Shown one piece after another: positions 8,922 to 16,900 of a DNA stretch of 64,000 bases; the first letter of the stretch is position 1; each line of letters starts with the position of its first letter. Source of the stretch: Truepera sp. bin119 (lineage in GTDB: Bacteria > Deinococcota > Deinococci > Deinococcales > Trueperaceae); NCBI GenBank assembly GCA_002239005.1, contig MPNL01000005.1:1-64000 (forward strand), read 5' to 3'. A model generated the notes under the pieces. The model worked only from the letters and a program-made list of their open reading frames with translations. It was not told the origin of the DNA and ran no database searches. The position numbers and the translations under genes are program-made.

Positions 8922-10547
8922 ATGAATCCAAGAGGTTATGGTGGCAAGCTTTTTCTCGGCCTGCTCCTGTTCACCTTCGGTCTGGTGAACACCGCTGCCC
9001 TGGCACAGGACACCGTGATCGTCGGCATGCACCAGGAGCTCGAATTCCTTAACGTGATCTACACCCAGGGAGGCAACTCGCTGTCCGCATCCAAGCTGGC
9101 CCAGCGCGGACTGCTGTTCCTGGACGAAGATTCCAACTGGATCGGCGAACTGGCCACGGAAGTCCCCTCGCTGGCCAACGGCGGCATCAGTGAGGACGGC
9201 ACCGCCGTCACCTACAACTTGCGCGAGGGGGTCACTTGGCACGACGGCACCCCGGTGACCTCGGCTGACGTCAAGGCCACCTGGGAGATGATCATGAATC
9301 CCGCCAACGCCGTCGTCACCAGATTTGGCTACGACCGCATCACCTCCATCGACACGCCTGACGATCTCACGGTGGTGCTCAACTTCGAAGAACCCTTCAC
9401 CTCTTGGCCGATCCTCTTCGACGCCATCGTTCCCCAGCACGTCATTGAGGCCAACTCCCCCGACCTCGACCGCTCCGAGGCGATGCGCACCCCGATCGGC
9501 TTCGGCCCCTTCCGCATCAGCCAGTGGCGGACGGGCGAGTTTATCGAATACGAAGCCTTCGATGACTACTGGCGCGGCCGTCCCAAGATCGACCGGCTGG
9601 TGATTCAGATCTACCCCAGCGTCGACGCGCTCATGCAGGCCGTGGCCGCTAAGGAGGTCGATATCGCTTGGTCGGTACCGGCATCGTATGTGCCACAGGT
9701 CCGCGAACTTGAGGATCAGGGCATCCGTCTTGTTACCGCTAGCCGCGCTACCGCTGAGCGCTACGTGATGAACGCCGACGCTAGCAAGGCGCCCCTGTTC
9801 GCCGACAAGCAGTTGCGCAAAGCGCTGCACCACGCCATCGACAAGCAGCTCATCGTCGACGAGCTTCTGTACGGCTTGGCCGACGTAGCCGTCAGCGAGT
9901 GGCAGGGCAGCCCCTGGCAGAACCCGGATCTGCCTGCCTACGAATACGATCCCGAACGGGCCAGCGCGATGCTCGATGACTTGGGGTGGGTCGTGGGCGC
10001 CGGCGGCATTCGCGAAAAGGATGGGCAGCGGCTGTCCTTCGGGCACAAGACCACGGTCGGCAACCTGCTCCGTGAGAACGTACAGTTGCTCGTCCAGCAG
10101 CTGCTCCGTGACGTCGGGGTAGAGATGATCATCGACAATCAGCGCACCGCCGACCTGTTCGGCACTTGGCATCAGGGTGGCCACTGGTCGCAGGGCAATT
10201 ACGAGATGGGCGGCTGGTCACACGGCTTGCGCGTGCCCGACCCAGAGATCTCTAACCGCTTCCTGTGCAGCGAGATCGCATCCGAAACCAACCAGGCGGG
10301 CTCGCAGTGGTTCCGCTACTGCAATCCAGACATCGATGCACTGCTCGAGGAACAGGCTGTGACCCTCGATGCCGACGCCCGGAAGCAGTTGCTTTTCGAA
10401 GCGCAAGAGATCTTCCACGATGACGCTTACGTGATCTACCTCTACGCTGCCCCCCTCATCTACACGGTCCGCGAGGAGGTCAGGAACTTCACGCTGCACC
10501 GCTTCGCCAACTTCTACTGGAATCCGCACGAGTGGGTGCTGGAATAG
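8922..10547 (+). CDS. ABC importer 1: peptide/nickel-type substrate-binding protein
   Basis: A family 5 extracellular solute-binding protein (DppA/OppA type, 541 residues) that captures a peptide-like ligand outside the membrane and delivers it to the permeases encoded next. An N-terminal signal peptide ends near ALAQD (about residue 29). Family features seen: VTYNLREGVTWHDGTPVTSADV, the GFGPFRISQW segment, and the C-terminal lobe with FEAQEIFHDDAYVIYLYAAP. Start ATG with GAGGAGATATAG upstream. The downstream permeases follow at 23 and 8 bp, forming one operon. No ATPase genes follow, so ATP-binding subunits must come from elsewhere in the genome. Confidence 0.92.
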   Translation: MNPRGYGGKLFLGLLLFTFGLVNTAALAQDTVIVGMHQELEFLNVIYTQGGNSLSASKLAQRGLLFLDEDSNWIGELATEVPSLANGGISEDGTAVTYNLREGVTWHDGTPVTSADVKATWEMIMNPANAVVTRFGYDRITSIDTPDDLTVVLNFEEPFTSWPILFDAIVPQHVIEANSPDLDRSEAMRTPIGFGPFRISQWRTGEFIEYEAFDDYWRGRPKIDRLVIQIYPSVDALMQAVAAKEVDIAWSVPASYVPQVRELEDQGIRLVTASRATAERYVMNADASKAPLFADKQLRKALHHAIDKQLIVDELLYGLADVAVSEWQGSPWQNPDLPAYEYDPERASAMLDDLGWVVGAGGIREKDGQRLSFGHKTTVGNLLRENVQLLVQQLLRDVGVEMIIDNQRTADLFGTWHQGGHWSQGNYEMGGWSHGLRVPDPEISNRFLCSEIASETNQAGSQWFRYCNPDIDALLEEQAVTLDADARKQLLFEAQEIFHDDAYVIYLYAAPLIYTVREEVRNFTLHRFANFYWNPHEWVLE

Positions 10548-10570
10548 TAACGGTCTTCAGCAACTAAGCG

Positions 10571-11536
10571 ATGAGTAGCTATGTGGTGCGCCGCCTGTTC
10601 CAGGCGGTGCCCCTCCTTCTCATCATCACCTTCATCGCCTTCGGCATCATCCAGTCGACCGGTGATCCGCTGGCAGCCTACACTGTGGAGGCCTCGCTCA
10701 CCTCCGACGATATCGCCCGGTTGCGGGCCTACTATGGGCTGGACCGCCCGCTGCCCCTCCAGTACCTGAGCTGGTTGAAGAACATGCTCACCGGCAACTG
10801 GGGTACCTCCTACTACACCCGTGAAAATGTCGTGGATATGGTGCTCAACCGGCTTCCCAACACGCTCCTGCTGGTCGCCGTGTCCTACGCCCTGACGTTG
10901 AGTGTGGCCGTGATCGTGGGCATCGCCACCGCCGTACGCCAGTACTCGCTGTTCGATCACCTGGTGACCGGCCTCACCTTCATAGGCATCGCCATACCCA
11001 ACTTCTGGCTGGGCCTCATGCTCATTATCGTCTTCTCGGTCCAGTTCAAGGGTGCCGGGCTGCCCTATTTCCCCGTCGGCGGGATGTACGATCACCGGGT
11101 CGGCCCCTCCTTCGGCCAGTTCCTGTGGCACGTGATCCTGCCCGCTGCGACGCTCTCTTTCGTGATGACAGCCCAATACATCCGCTACATCCGCTCGTCG
11201 GTGATCGAGCAGGTCCACCTCGACTACGTTCGGACAGCGCGCTCTAAAGGCCTGACCGAGATAGTGGTGCTAGGCCGCCACGTCTTCAAGAATGCTCTGC
11301 TACCCCTCATCACCCTGATCGCCCTCGACGTGCCCAACATCCTCTCGGGGACCATCGTGATCGAGTCGATCTTCGCCTGGCCGGGAATGGGTCGATTGTT
11401 CTGGTCCGCAGCTGAGCGGACCGACATCCCCGTGCTGATGGCCACCCTTGTCTTCGTTTCCACCGTGACGGTCATGTCCAATATGCTGGCCGATCTCTTA
11501 TACGCCGTCGTCGACCCGCGCATCCGCTACACCTGA
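10571..11536 (+). CDS. ABC importer 1: permease (DppB type)
   Basis: Inner-membrane permease of a peptide/nickel-type importer, 321 residues with about six membrane helices. The N-terminus MSSYVVRRLFQAVPLLLIIT is the typical amphipathic start plus first helix of DppB. The cytoplasmic EAA-type loop that docks the ATPase is seen as DYVRTARSKGLTEIVVLGRHVFKNALLP. The C-terminus ends AVVDPRIRY, the usual DppB ending. It lies between the binding protein and the DppC partner in one operon. Confidence 0.93.
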   Translation: MSSYVVRRLFQAVPLLLIITFIAFGIIQSTGDPLAAYTVEASLTSDDIARLRAYYGLDRPLPLQYLSWLKNMLTGNWGTSYYTRENVVDMVLNRLPNTLLLVAVSYALTLSVAVIVGIATAVRQYSLFDHLVTGLTFIGIAIPNFWLGLMLIIVFSVQFKGAGLPYFPVGGMYDHRVGPSFGQFLWHVILPAATLSFVMTAQYIRYIRSSVIEQVHLDYVRTARSKGLTEIVVLGRHVFKNALLPLITLIALDVPNILSGTIVIESIFAWPGMGRLFWSAAERTDIPVLMATLVFVSTVTVMSNMLADLLYAVVDPRIRYT

Positions 11537-11544
11537 GGTGCCTG

Positions 11545-12435
11545 GTGGAGATCCCACACGAGCCAACAACTTCCCAGGGAGGCCCACGTCTAGAGTCGCT
11601 GCCCGGGCTAATCTGGCGGCGTCTGCGCAGGCACCGCTTGGCCCTGGTAAGCGTCTTCATCCTTGCGGTGCTCATCATCATCTCGTTCGGTGTCCCGCTG
11701 TTTGTCTCGGAGGATGACGCCAACCGCCTGAACCTCCGGGCAAAGCTCGAGCCGCCCTCGCTGGCGCACCCCTTCGGCACGGATGACATCGGCCGGGATA
11801 TCCTGCTGAGAACGATCTTCGGAGGACGCGTCTCCCTGCGGATCGGGCTGCTGGCGGCACTGCTCAGCATGGCCATCGGGGTGAGCATCGGCGCCCTGGC
11901 CGGCTACCGCGGCGGTTGGCTCGACAATGTCCTGATGCGCTTCACCGACGCCCTGCTGAGTATCCCTACGCTGTTCATTCTCATCGTTCTGGCACAGGTC
12001 TTCGGGCGCAGTATCACTATCGTAACCATCGTCATCGGGGCTCTGTCGTGGATGCCGGTGTGCCGCATCGTGAGGGCCAATGTGCTGTCCTTGAAAGAGC
12101 GGGAGTTCGCCATGGCGGCTCGCGCTTTGGGCTCGCGCGACAGCAGGATTCTGAGCCGACACATTGTGCCCAACACTATTGCGCCGGTGGTGGTGGCCGC
12201 CACCCTGGGTGTCGGTCGAGCCATCATCATCGAAGCCTCCCTGAGCTTCCTCGGGCTCGGCGTCCAACCCCCCATCGCCACTTGGGGATCGATGCTCAAC
12301 CGGGCACAGGGATTCCTGGTGACCGCACCCTGGGTCGCCTTCTTTCCAGGCATCCTCATCCTGGTGACGGTCCTATGTGTGAACTTCATCGGCGACGGGC
12401 TCCGCGACGCGCTCGATCCCTACGCCCAGAACTAG
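11545..12435 (+). CDS. ABC importer 1: permease (DppC type)
   Basis: Second permease of the heterodimer, 296 residues. It has the DppC signatures HPFGTDDIGRDILLRTIFGGR after the first helix, the EAA-type loop REFAMAARALGSRDSRILSRH, and the ending GDGLRDALDPYA. Start GTG at 11545, 9 bp after the DppB stop; the alternative would shorten the cytoplasmic N-terminus. The operon ends here without DppD/DppF ATPases. Confidence 0.93.
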   Translation: MEIPHEPTTSQGGPRLESLPGLIWRRLRRHRLALVSVFILAVLIIISFGVPLFVSEDDANRLNLRAKLEPPSLAHPFGTDDIGRDILLRTIFGGRVSLRIGLLAALLSMAIGVSIGALAGYRGGWLDNVLMRFTDALLSIPTLFILIVLAQVFGRSITIVTIVIGALSWMPVCRIVRANVLSLKEREFAMAARALGSRDSRILSRHIVPNTIAPVVVAATLGVGRAIIIEASLSFLGLGVQPPIATWGSMLNRAQGFLVTAPWVAFFPGILILVTVLCVNFIGDGLRDALDPYAQN

Positions 12436-12450
12436 GAGATGGTGGCTTTC

Positions 12451-12512
12451 TTCCCAGCACCTCCGTACGTACGTCCTGCTACCTCTAGGGTCGCTTCACT
12501 CACACCACGGCC
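12451..12512. repeat. Copy 2 of dispersed fragment (remnant of a gene 3' end)
   Basis: Intergenic DNA resembling 3747-3808, which there is the stop codon region of the secreted protein gene. It lies immediately downstream of the importer operon. Only the 3' piece is recognisable, so this may be a remnant of a lost paralogue or of a small mobile piece. Confidence 0.4.
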
Positions 12513-12531
12513 TTTTTGACTCAAGCTTGAT

Positions 12532-13683
12532 ATGGAAAGGCATACCGAATCCGGTCCTATCACCGCAGCGTCGCGAATAACCAGCCTGGATCTCATCCGC
12601 GGTGTGGCGGTATTGGGCATCCTGCTAATGAACGCCGTTCACTTCAAGTTCGCGGCCGTACCGTACTTGAATCTCAGCGCGGGAGGATCGAAAACCTGGT
12701 TGGACTGGGCAGTAGGTGTCTTTGGGGAAATCCTCGTTGACCAGAAGTTCATGGGGCTTTTCTCACTGCTCTTCGGCGCCGGGGTCGTCTTATTCCTTGG
12801 TCGGGTTGAGGCCCGAGGTGGACGAAAGGTACTGCTAAGCCTCTGGCGCAACGGGCTGCTGCTCGCCATCGGCGTCCTCCACTCCCTACTGTGGAGCGGC
12901 GACGTGCTGACCGCCTACGCGATCTCCTCTGTCGTGCTGATAGCCCTGCGAAAGCTTCCAGCGCAAGCCCTCGTCATTATCGGCGCCGGACTCTTCCTGG
13001 TGCCGGTTGCCGTTGACTCCGTACTGCAGTCCGTTGTCAATGCGACCGACATCTCATTGGTCGGAATCTGGGTCCAGCCTGGAGCGGTGTCGGTCAGCGA
13101 GGAATCGACCCAAGAATTACTCGACTGGGTGACATTGAACTACTTCGTGCGCGGGCTGGCACTAATTCTGATGGGTGCTGGACTGTACCAGTTGGGATTC
13201 ATGAGCGGAGAGATGTCCACCGGGACTTACCGCAAGGTTGCCTTCATCGGACTCGGCGTCGGTTTGCCCTTGGCCGCTGCCGGCGTGATCATAACCGTGA
13301 TGAGCGACTTCTCCCGGGACGTGGCCTTCATCAGCCAGATTCCAAACCATCTGGGCACGATCCCCGCCTCCCTGGGCTACATGAGTGTCCTGATACTCTG
13401 GAACCGGGGATCGGACGGTTGGCTGAAGCGACGGTTTCGGGCGGCGGGCCGGATGGCGCTCACCAACTACCTGACCCAGACCATCCTGGGTGTGCTAGTG
13501 CTCGCTGTCTGGTTGGGCGACGCTGACGTGAATCGGAGTGGCATCGTGCTGTTCGTCGTCACGGTCTGGGTTTTGCAGTTGTGGTGGTCGCAGGCTTGGT
13601 TGTCCCGCTTCCGATTTGGCCCGGCGGAATGGCTGTGGCGGGTTGCCACCTATCGCCGCTGGCAACCGTTGCGTGGCTCCTGA
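12532..13683 (+). CDS. DUF418 (YeiB-type) membrane protein
   Basis: A 383-residue integral membrane protein with roughly nine to ten hydrophobic segments. The N-terminus RITSLDLIRGVAVLGILLMN matches the opening of DUF418/YeiB proteins (SLDxxRGxAxxGIxxxN), which belong to the same fold group as membrane acyltransferases. The C-terminal DUF418 block is seen as FRAAGRMALTNYLTQTILG and FRFGPAEWLWRVATYRRWQP. The biochemical role of the family is not firmly established. The gene stands alone between importer 1 and the palindromic element. Confidence 0.85.
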   Translation: MERHTESGPITAASRITSLDLIRGVAVLGILLMNAVHFKFAAVPYLNLSAGGSKTWLDWAVGVFGEILVDQKFMGLFSLLFGAGVVLFLGRVEARGGRKVLLSLWRNGLLLAIGVLHSLLWSGDVLTAYAISSVVLIALRKLPAQALVIIGAGLFLVPVAVDSVLQSVVNATDISLVGIWVQPGAVSVSEESTQELLDWVTLNYFVRGLALILMGAGLYQLGFMSGEMSTGTYRKVAFIGLGVGLPLAAAGVIITVMSDFSRDVAFISQIPNHLGTIPASLGYMSVLILWNRGSDGWLKRRFRAAGRMALTNYLTQTILGVLVLAVWLGDADVNRSGIVLFVVTVWVLQLWWSQAWLSRFRFGPAEWLWRVATYRRWQPLRGS

Positions 13684-13803
13684 GGCGGCCGTGATCGCGG
13701 AAGCTGACGGGTGGATTGTTGCCGCGGCGCTCATCTCCCGCAGGCCTCTCTCGCTCAAGAAACAGCTGGCTTGCGCAAGCCGGGTTTGGGAGACTTAAGG
13801 GCT

Positions 13804-13913
13804 TGTTCCATAAATCGAGTGGCCGCCCAAGGTGTGGTATTCCGAACGGTCTCACATACCAGACTTGGAGGACCACATGCTTTGGCACGAGACCACTCGC
13901 GACCTATGGAACA
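13804..13913. repeat. 110-bp nested palindromic element
   Basis: The ends TGTTCCATA (13804-13812) and TATGGAACA (13905-13913) are perfect complements. Inside them, ATCGAGTGG pairs with CCACTCGCGA (imperfect), and further in CCAAGGTGTGGTAT pairs with ATACCAGACTTGG (one gap and one mismatch). The whole would fold as one long hairpin with a roughly 25-nt asymmetric internal loop. It fills the gap between the DUF418 gene and the convergent GNAT gene, so it could end transcription in both directions, be a structured RNA, or be a miniature mobile element. Confidence 0.5.
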
Positions 13914-13919
13914 GAACTC

Positions 13920-14489
13920 TTAGGATGCGAGCGGCTGGCTGTTCGCCTCGGCCTGGGTGAGTCGCCGAAAACGCTCTAGCCAGCCCCCTTTGTGCAGCTC
14001 CATCTGCACATCGACGCGGCCCGACTCCTTGGCCGACACTCTCTGCACCTCTCGGAACCCCACTTTCGTAAAGGCGGCCTGGGCGCGCGGGTTATCGGCG
14101 AAGGTCGAAAGCTTGATCTGCATGAGGCCGAGGGTGTTGAAGGCGTAGTCGAGCAGGGCATGGATCGATTCGGGGCCGTACCCCCGGCTCCAGTGGCTCC
14201 GCTCCCCGATGATGATTCCCAGGGTGGCGGTGTTGTGCCTGATGCCGTAGAGTTCGATAGTGCCGATATAATCGTTGTGCTCATCGAAGATACCGAAGGT
14301 CTCTCGGTCGGAGCGGAGGCTGTCGGCCCGCAGCATCCGCTTGAGCAGCCACAGTGGCGTCCGATTGGGAAGGGTGCCGTTCAGGTGGGCGATCTCGGGG
14401 TCGCGGAGATGCCTGTGGACGCGCCGCCACGCTCGTGAGTCGAGTTCCGAAAGGGGCTTGAGCACGACACGGCCGAAGCTGGGCGACAT
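13920..14489 (-). CDS. GNAT family N-acetyltransferase (RimJ/RimL-like)
   Basis: A 189-residue acetyltransferase likely to transfer acetyl from acetyl-CoA to an amino group of a protein N-terminus, amino sugar or antibiotic. Typical features are an N-terminal substrate part (VVLKPLSELDSRAWRRVH), a beta-sheet core ETFGIFDEHNDYIGTIELYG, the acetyl-CoA loop ERSHWSRGYGPESIHALLDYAF, and the end motif FADNPRAQAAFTKVGFREVQ. The frame extends upstream to 14984, overlapping MoxR on the other strand; the ATG at 14489 (MSPSFGRVVL) fits the family length. It is convergent with DUF418 and divergent from moxR. Confidence 0.85.
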   Translation of the reverse strand: MSPSFGRVVLKPLSELDSRAWRRVHRHLRDPEIAHLNGTLPNRTPLWLLKRMLRADSLRSDRETFGIFDEHNDYIGTIELYGIRHNTATLGIIIGERSHWSRGYGPESIHALLDYAFNTLGLMQIKLSTFADNPRAQAAFTKVGFREVQRVSAKESGRVDVQMELHKGGWLERFRRLTQAEANSQPLAS

Positions 14490-14669
14490 GTCCGTAGTGT
14501 AGCGTGCGTTTTGTACTGTGTCGGGGGTGCGGTTCTGGGGAGCGGTCTCCCTCGGGTCGTTTTCCACACCCTGCCGGCTTCGGACGATAGGGGAACGATC
14601 AGAGGGTGAGACAGCCGTGGAACGTATCAGACGTATTAGTATGTAGCATCCTTCACCGAAGGGACTCGC

Positions 14670-15641
14670 ATGGACAGCAGCGGCACCCAACCGGACTACA
14701 CGACCTTCACTGAGAAATTCCAGGCCCTGAAGCGTGCCATCGGTCGCGTCATTCTGGGCCAGCACCAGGTCGTGGAGGATCTGCTCATCGCTGCTCTGGC
14801 CCGGGGACACGTGCTGATCGAGGGGGCACCCGGTCTTGGCAAGACCCGGCTGGTGCGCGCCTTTGCGGAGGCTATCGATCTCGAGTTCGGCCGGGTCCAG
14901 TTTACCCCCGACCTGATGCCCGCCGATGTCACCGGAACGACCGTGTTTATCGAGGAGGCCTCGACCTCCCGTTTCGAGTTCCAACGGGGCCCTGTCTTCG
15001 CGAACGTACTACTCGCGGATGAGATCAACCGGGCCACTCCGAAGACCCAGTCGGCACTGCTCGAGGCTATGCAGGAGCACGCCGTCACCGCCTCAGGCTC
15101 ACACTACGACCTACCCGAGCCGTTCATTGTCCTGGCCACCCAGAACCCCATCGAAATGGAGGGTACCTACCCCCTCCCCGAAGCACAGCTTGACCGGTTC
15201 CTGTTCAAGATCATGATCGATCGGCCTGACAGCGACACCCTCCGCCGTATCCTCGAGGCCACCACTGGGTCCACCGAGGTCGTCCTCGAGCCGATCTTCA
15301 GGCGCGAGGAGTTACTCGAGTTGCAGGATATGCTGCGGGCCGTTCCCATCGCCACGAGCGCCCTATTCGAGATCGTCCGTCTGGTCGAGGCCACCCATAC
15401 GCACCCGCTAGTCCGCCTCGGTGCCAGCCCGCGCGGGGCCCAGGCCATCACCCTTGCCGCCAAGGGCTACGCCCTGGCAGCGGGCCGTCCCAGCGTCGAG
15501 TTCGCAGACATTCGCCGCGCGATCCTGCCATCGCTGCGTCACCGGATCCTCCTCTCGTTCGAGGCGGAGGTCGAGGGGATCGATCCCGACCGGATCCTCG
15601 GTGAGGTCGTCGAAGCGACCATGGTTCAGGAGGATTCCTGA
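14670..15641 (+). CDS. MoxR-type AAA+ ATPase
   Basis: A 323-residue AAA+ chaperone ATPase. It has Walker A GAPGLGKT (about residues 50-57), Walker B LLADEINRATPKTQSALLEAMQE and the sensor/arginine-finger region with ATQNPIEMEGTYPLPEAQLDRF. MoxR proteins act together with a von Willebrand-type partner to mature or insert metal into client complexes. The next gene, 8 bp downstream, is that kind of partner (DUF58). A GTATGTAGCATCC leader and ATG at 14670 fit the family length. Confidence 0.94.
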   Translation: MDSSGTQPDYTTFTEKFQALKRAIGRVILGQHQVVEDLLIAALARGHVLIEGAPGLGKTRLVRAFAEAIDLEFGRVQFTPDLMPADVTGTTVFIEEASTSRFEFQRGPVFANVLLADEINRATPKTQSALLEAMQEHAVTASGSHYDLPEPFIVLATQNPIEMEGTYPLPEAQLDRFLFKIMIDRPDSDTLRRILEATTGSTEVVLEPIFRREELLELQDMLRAVPIATSALFEIVRLVEATHTHPLVRLGASPRGAQAITLAAKGYALAAGRPSVEFADIRRAILPSLRHRILLSFEAEVEGIDPDRILGEVVEATMVQEDS

Positions 15642-15648
15642 CCCGGCC

Positions 15649-16518
15649 ATGATTACCTCCCGAGGCCGCGCCCTGCTCGAGCGCTACGCCCTGGCCTCTG
15701 CATCGCTCAGTCGGTCGACCGGCGAGCGGCTTGCCACCGAGGCTGGCCAGTCCGTGGAGTTCTACGACTTCCGGCCCTACCAGCCCGGCGACGAGTTGCG
15801 CTATGTCGACTGGCGCGTCTACGCCCGGACCGGACGTCTCTACACCCGCCTCTATCAGGCCGAGCGGACCGTCGACCTTCACATCGTGCTCGACACCAGC
15901 CGCAGCATGATGCTCGGTGGCAAGTCGCTCTATGCTCGGATGGTTGCCGAGATCCTGAGCTTCGTGGCTCTACGCGACTCGAAGTGCCAGGTCCACCTCT
16001 TTAGCGGCGAGTCGAGCCGGCCGGCCTACGGCCTCACCGGGATCGCCCCAGCCTGGGCGTTCATCGAGGCCGCCCCGGTTGTTGAGGGGGCTGCTCCCAC
16101 TCCCATCGACGCGCTCAAGGAGTTTGCGCTCGGCATGCCCCCCACCCAGGGGGCCACACTGGTTCTGATCATCTCCGACCTGTTCGACGAAGGCCCGCTT
16201 CAACCTGCCCTGGCCGCCCTCCGGGCCCGCGGACTCGATGCCGGTTTCCTCCAGGTGATGGCCGAGGAGGATCTCAACCCCGATGAGGGGCAACTCGAGG
16301 TGGTCGACCTCGAGACCGGCGCCCGGCTGTTTGTCGGGCCCGAAGAGGTCGTCACCTATCGCCAATCGGTGCAGACCTTTGTGCGCCACACCCGGGGCGC
16401 CATCCTCCAGGCAGGATTCCGCCATAGCCTATTGGGGGCCACCGAGGGGGGGGGCGAGATGCTCGAGCAGAGAGCCTTCTCAGCACTGGTCAGAGAGGGA
16501 ATCCTGCAGAAGCGGTAG
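15649..16518 (+). CDS. DUF58 protein (MoxR partner)
   Basis: A 289-residue DUF58 protein with the hallmark SVEFYDFRPYQPGDELRYVDWRVYART, followed by a von Willebrand factor A-like domain whose metal-site start is HIVLDTSRSMM (DxSxS) and a later LIISDLFDEG. DUF58 proteins work with MoxR ATPases, probably as adaptors to a client. The open frame begins earlier at 15421 but overlaps moxR; ATG 15649 (MITSRGRALLERYAL) starts 8 bp after the moxR stop and is the natural start. No membrane-anchored partner genes follow, unlike in many MoxR operons. Confidence 0.9.
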   Translation: MITSRGRALLERYALASASLSRSTGERLATEAGQSVEFYDFRPYQPGDELRYVDWRVYARTGRLYTRLYQAERTVDLHIVLDTSRSMMLGGKSLYARMVAEILSFVALRDSKCQVHLFSGESSRPAYGLTGIAPAWAFIEAAPVVEGAAPTPIDALKEFALGMPPTQGATLVLIISDLFDEGPLQPALAALRARGLDAGFLQVMAEEDLNPDEGQLEVVDLETGARLFVGPEEVVTYRQSVQTFVRHTRGAILQAGFRHSLLGATEGGGEMLEQRAFSALVREGILQKR

Positions 16519-16900
16519 CCGGGACCTGCACACCCTTGAGCCGCTCTGTCACCACGTGCTTGAGCGACCCGTTACGGCAGGACCCCGCCCGGTGGCGGGG
16601 CAACATCGTCGGCGACCGGGGGGGGGCGATCCCTTGGGCGTCGTGCCGGGCGGGGGGCCTTGGGGCGGGGGGCGGGCGGGGGCCCGCCGGAGGTGCGCGA
16701 TCCCTTGGGCGTCGTGCCGTGCGGTGGTCTTGGGGCCGGTGCCGGCGAGGCTACTCGCAGAAGGTTCGGGGAGCGGTTGCGGGTGCCGCCTGGGCCTAGC
16801 ACCCTCTGTCTCCTACCGGTCACTCAAGCAGCTGCGGTCGGCTCATGAAGTCTGTCATGTGTCACAATCGCTCAAGTCAGGTTTGGGAGGTGAGGCCCGC
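16519..16900. other. G-rich intergenic region with imperfect 71-bp tandem duplication
   Basis: About 380 bp without a gene. Two copies of CGATCCCTTGGGCGTCGTGCCG start at 16627 and 16698 (71 bp apart). The first copy continues into a G-saturated sequence (runs of 5-7 G), while the second continues as ordinary-looking DNA. This may be a real low-complexity tract or an assembly defect; if the latter, promoter or coding sequence for the permease downstream could be affected. Confidence 0.5.

Noticed and set aside
16283-16900. Upstream extension of the NupP-like frame through DUF58 and the G-rich tract
   Set aside because: It overlaps a well-supported gene in another frame and has no membrane-protein character; GTG 16901 with a ribosome site is the better start.
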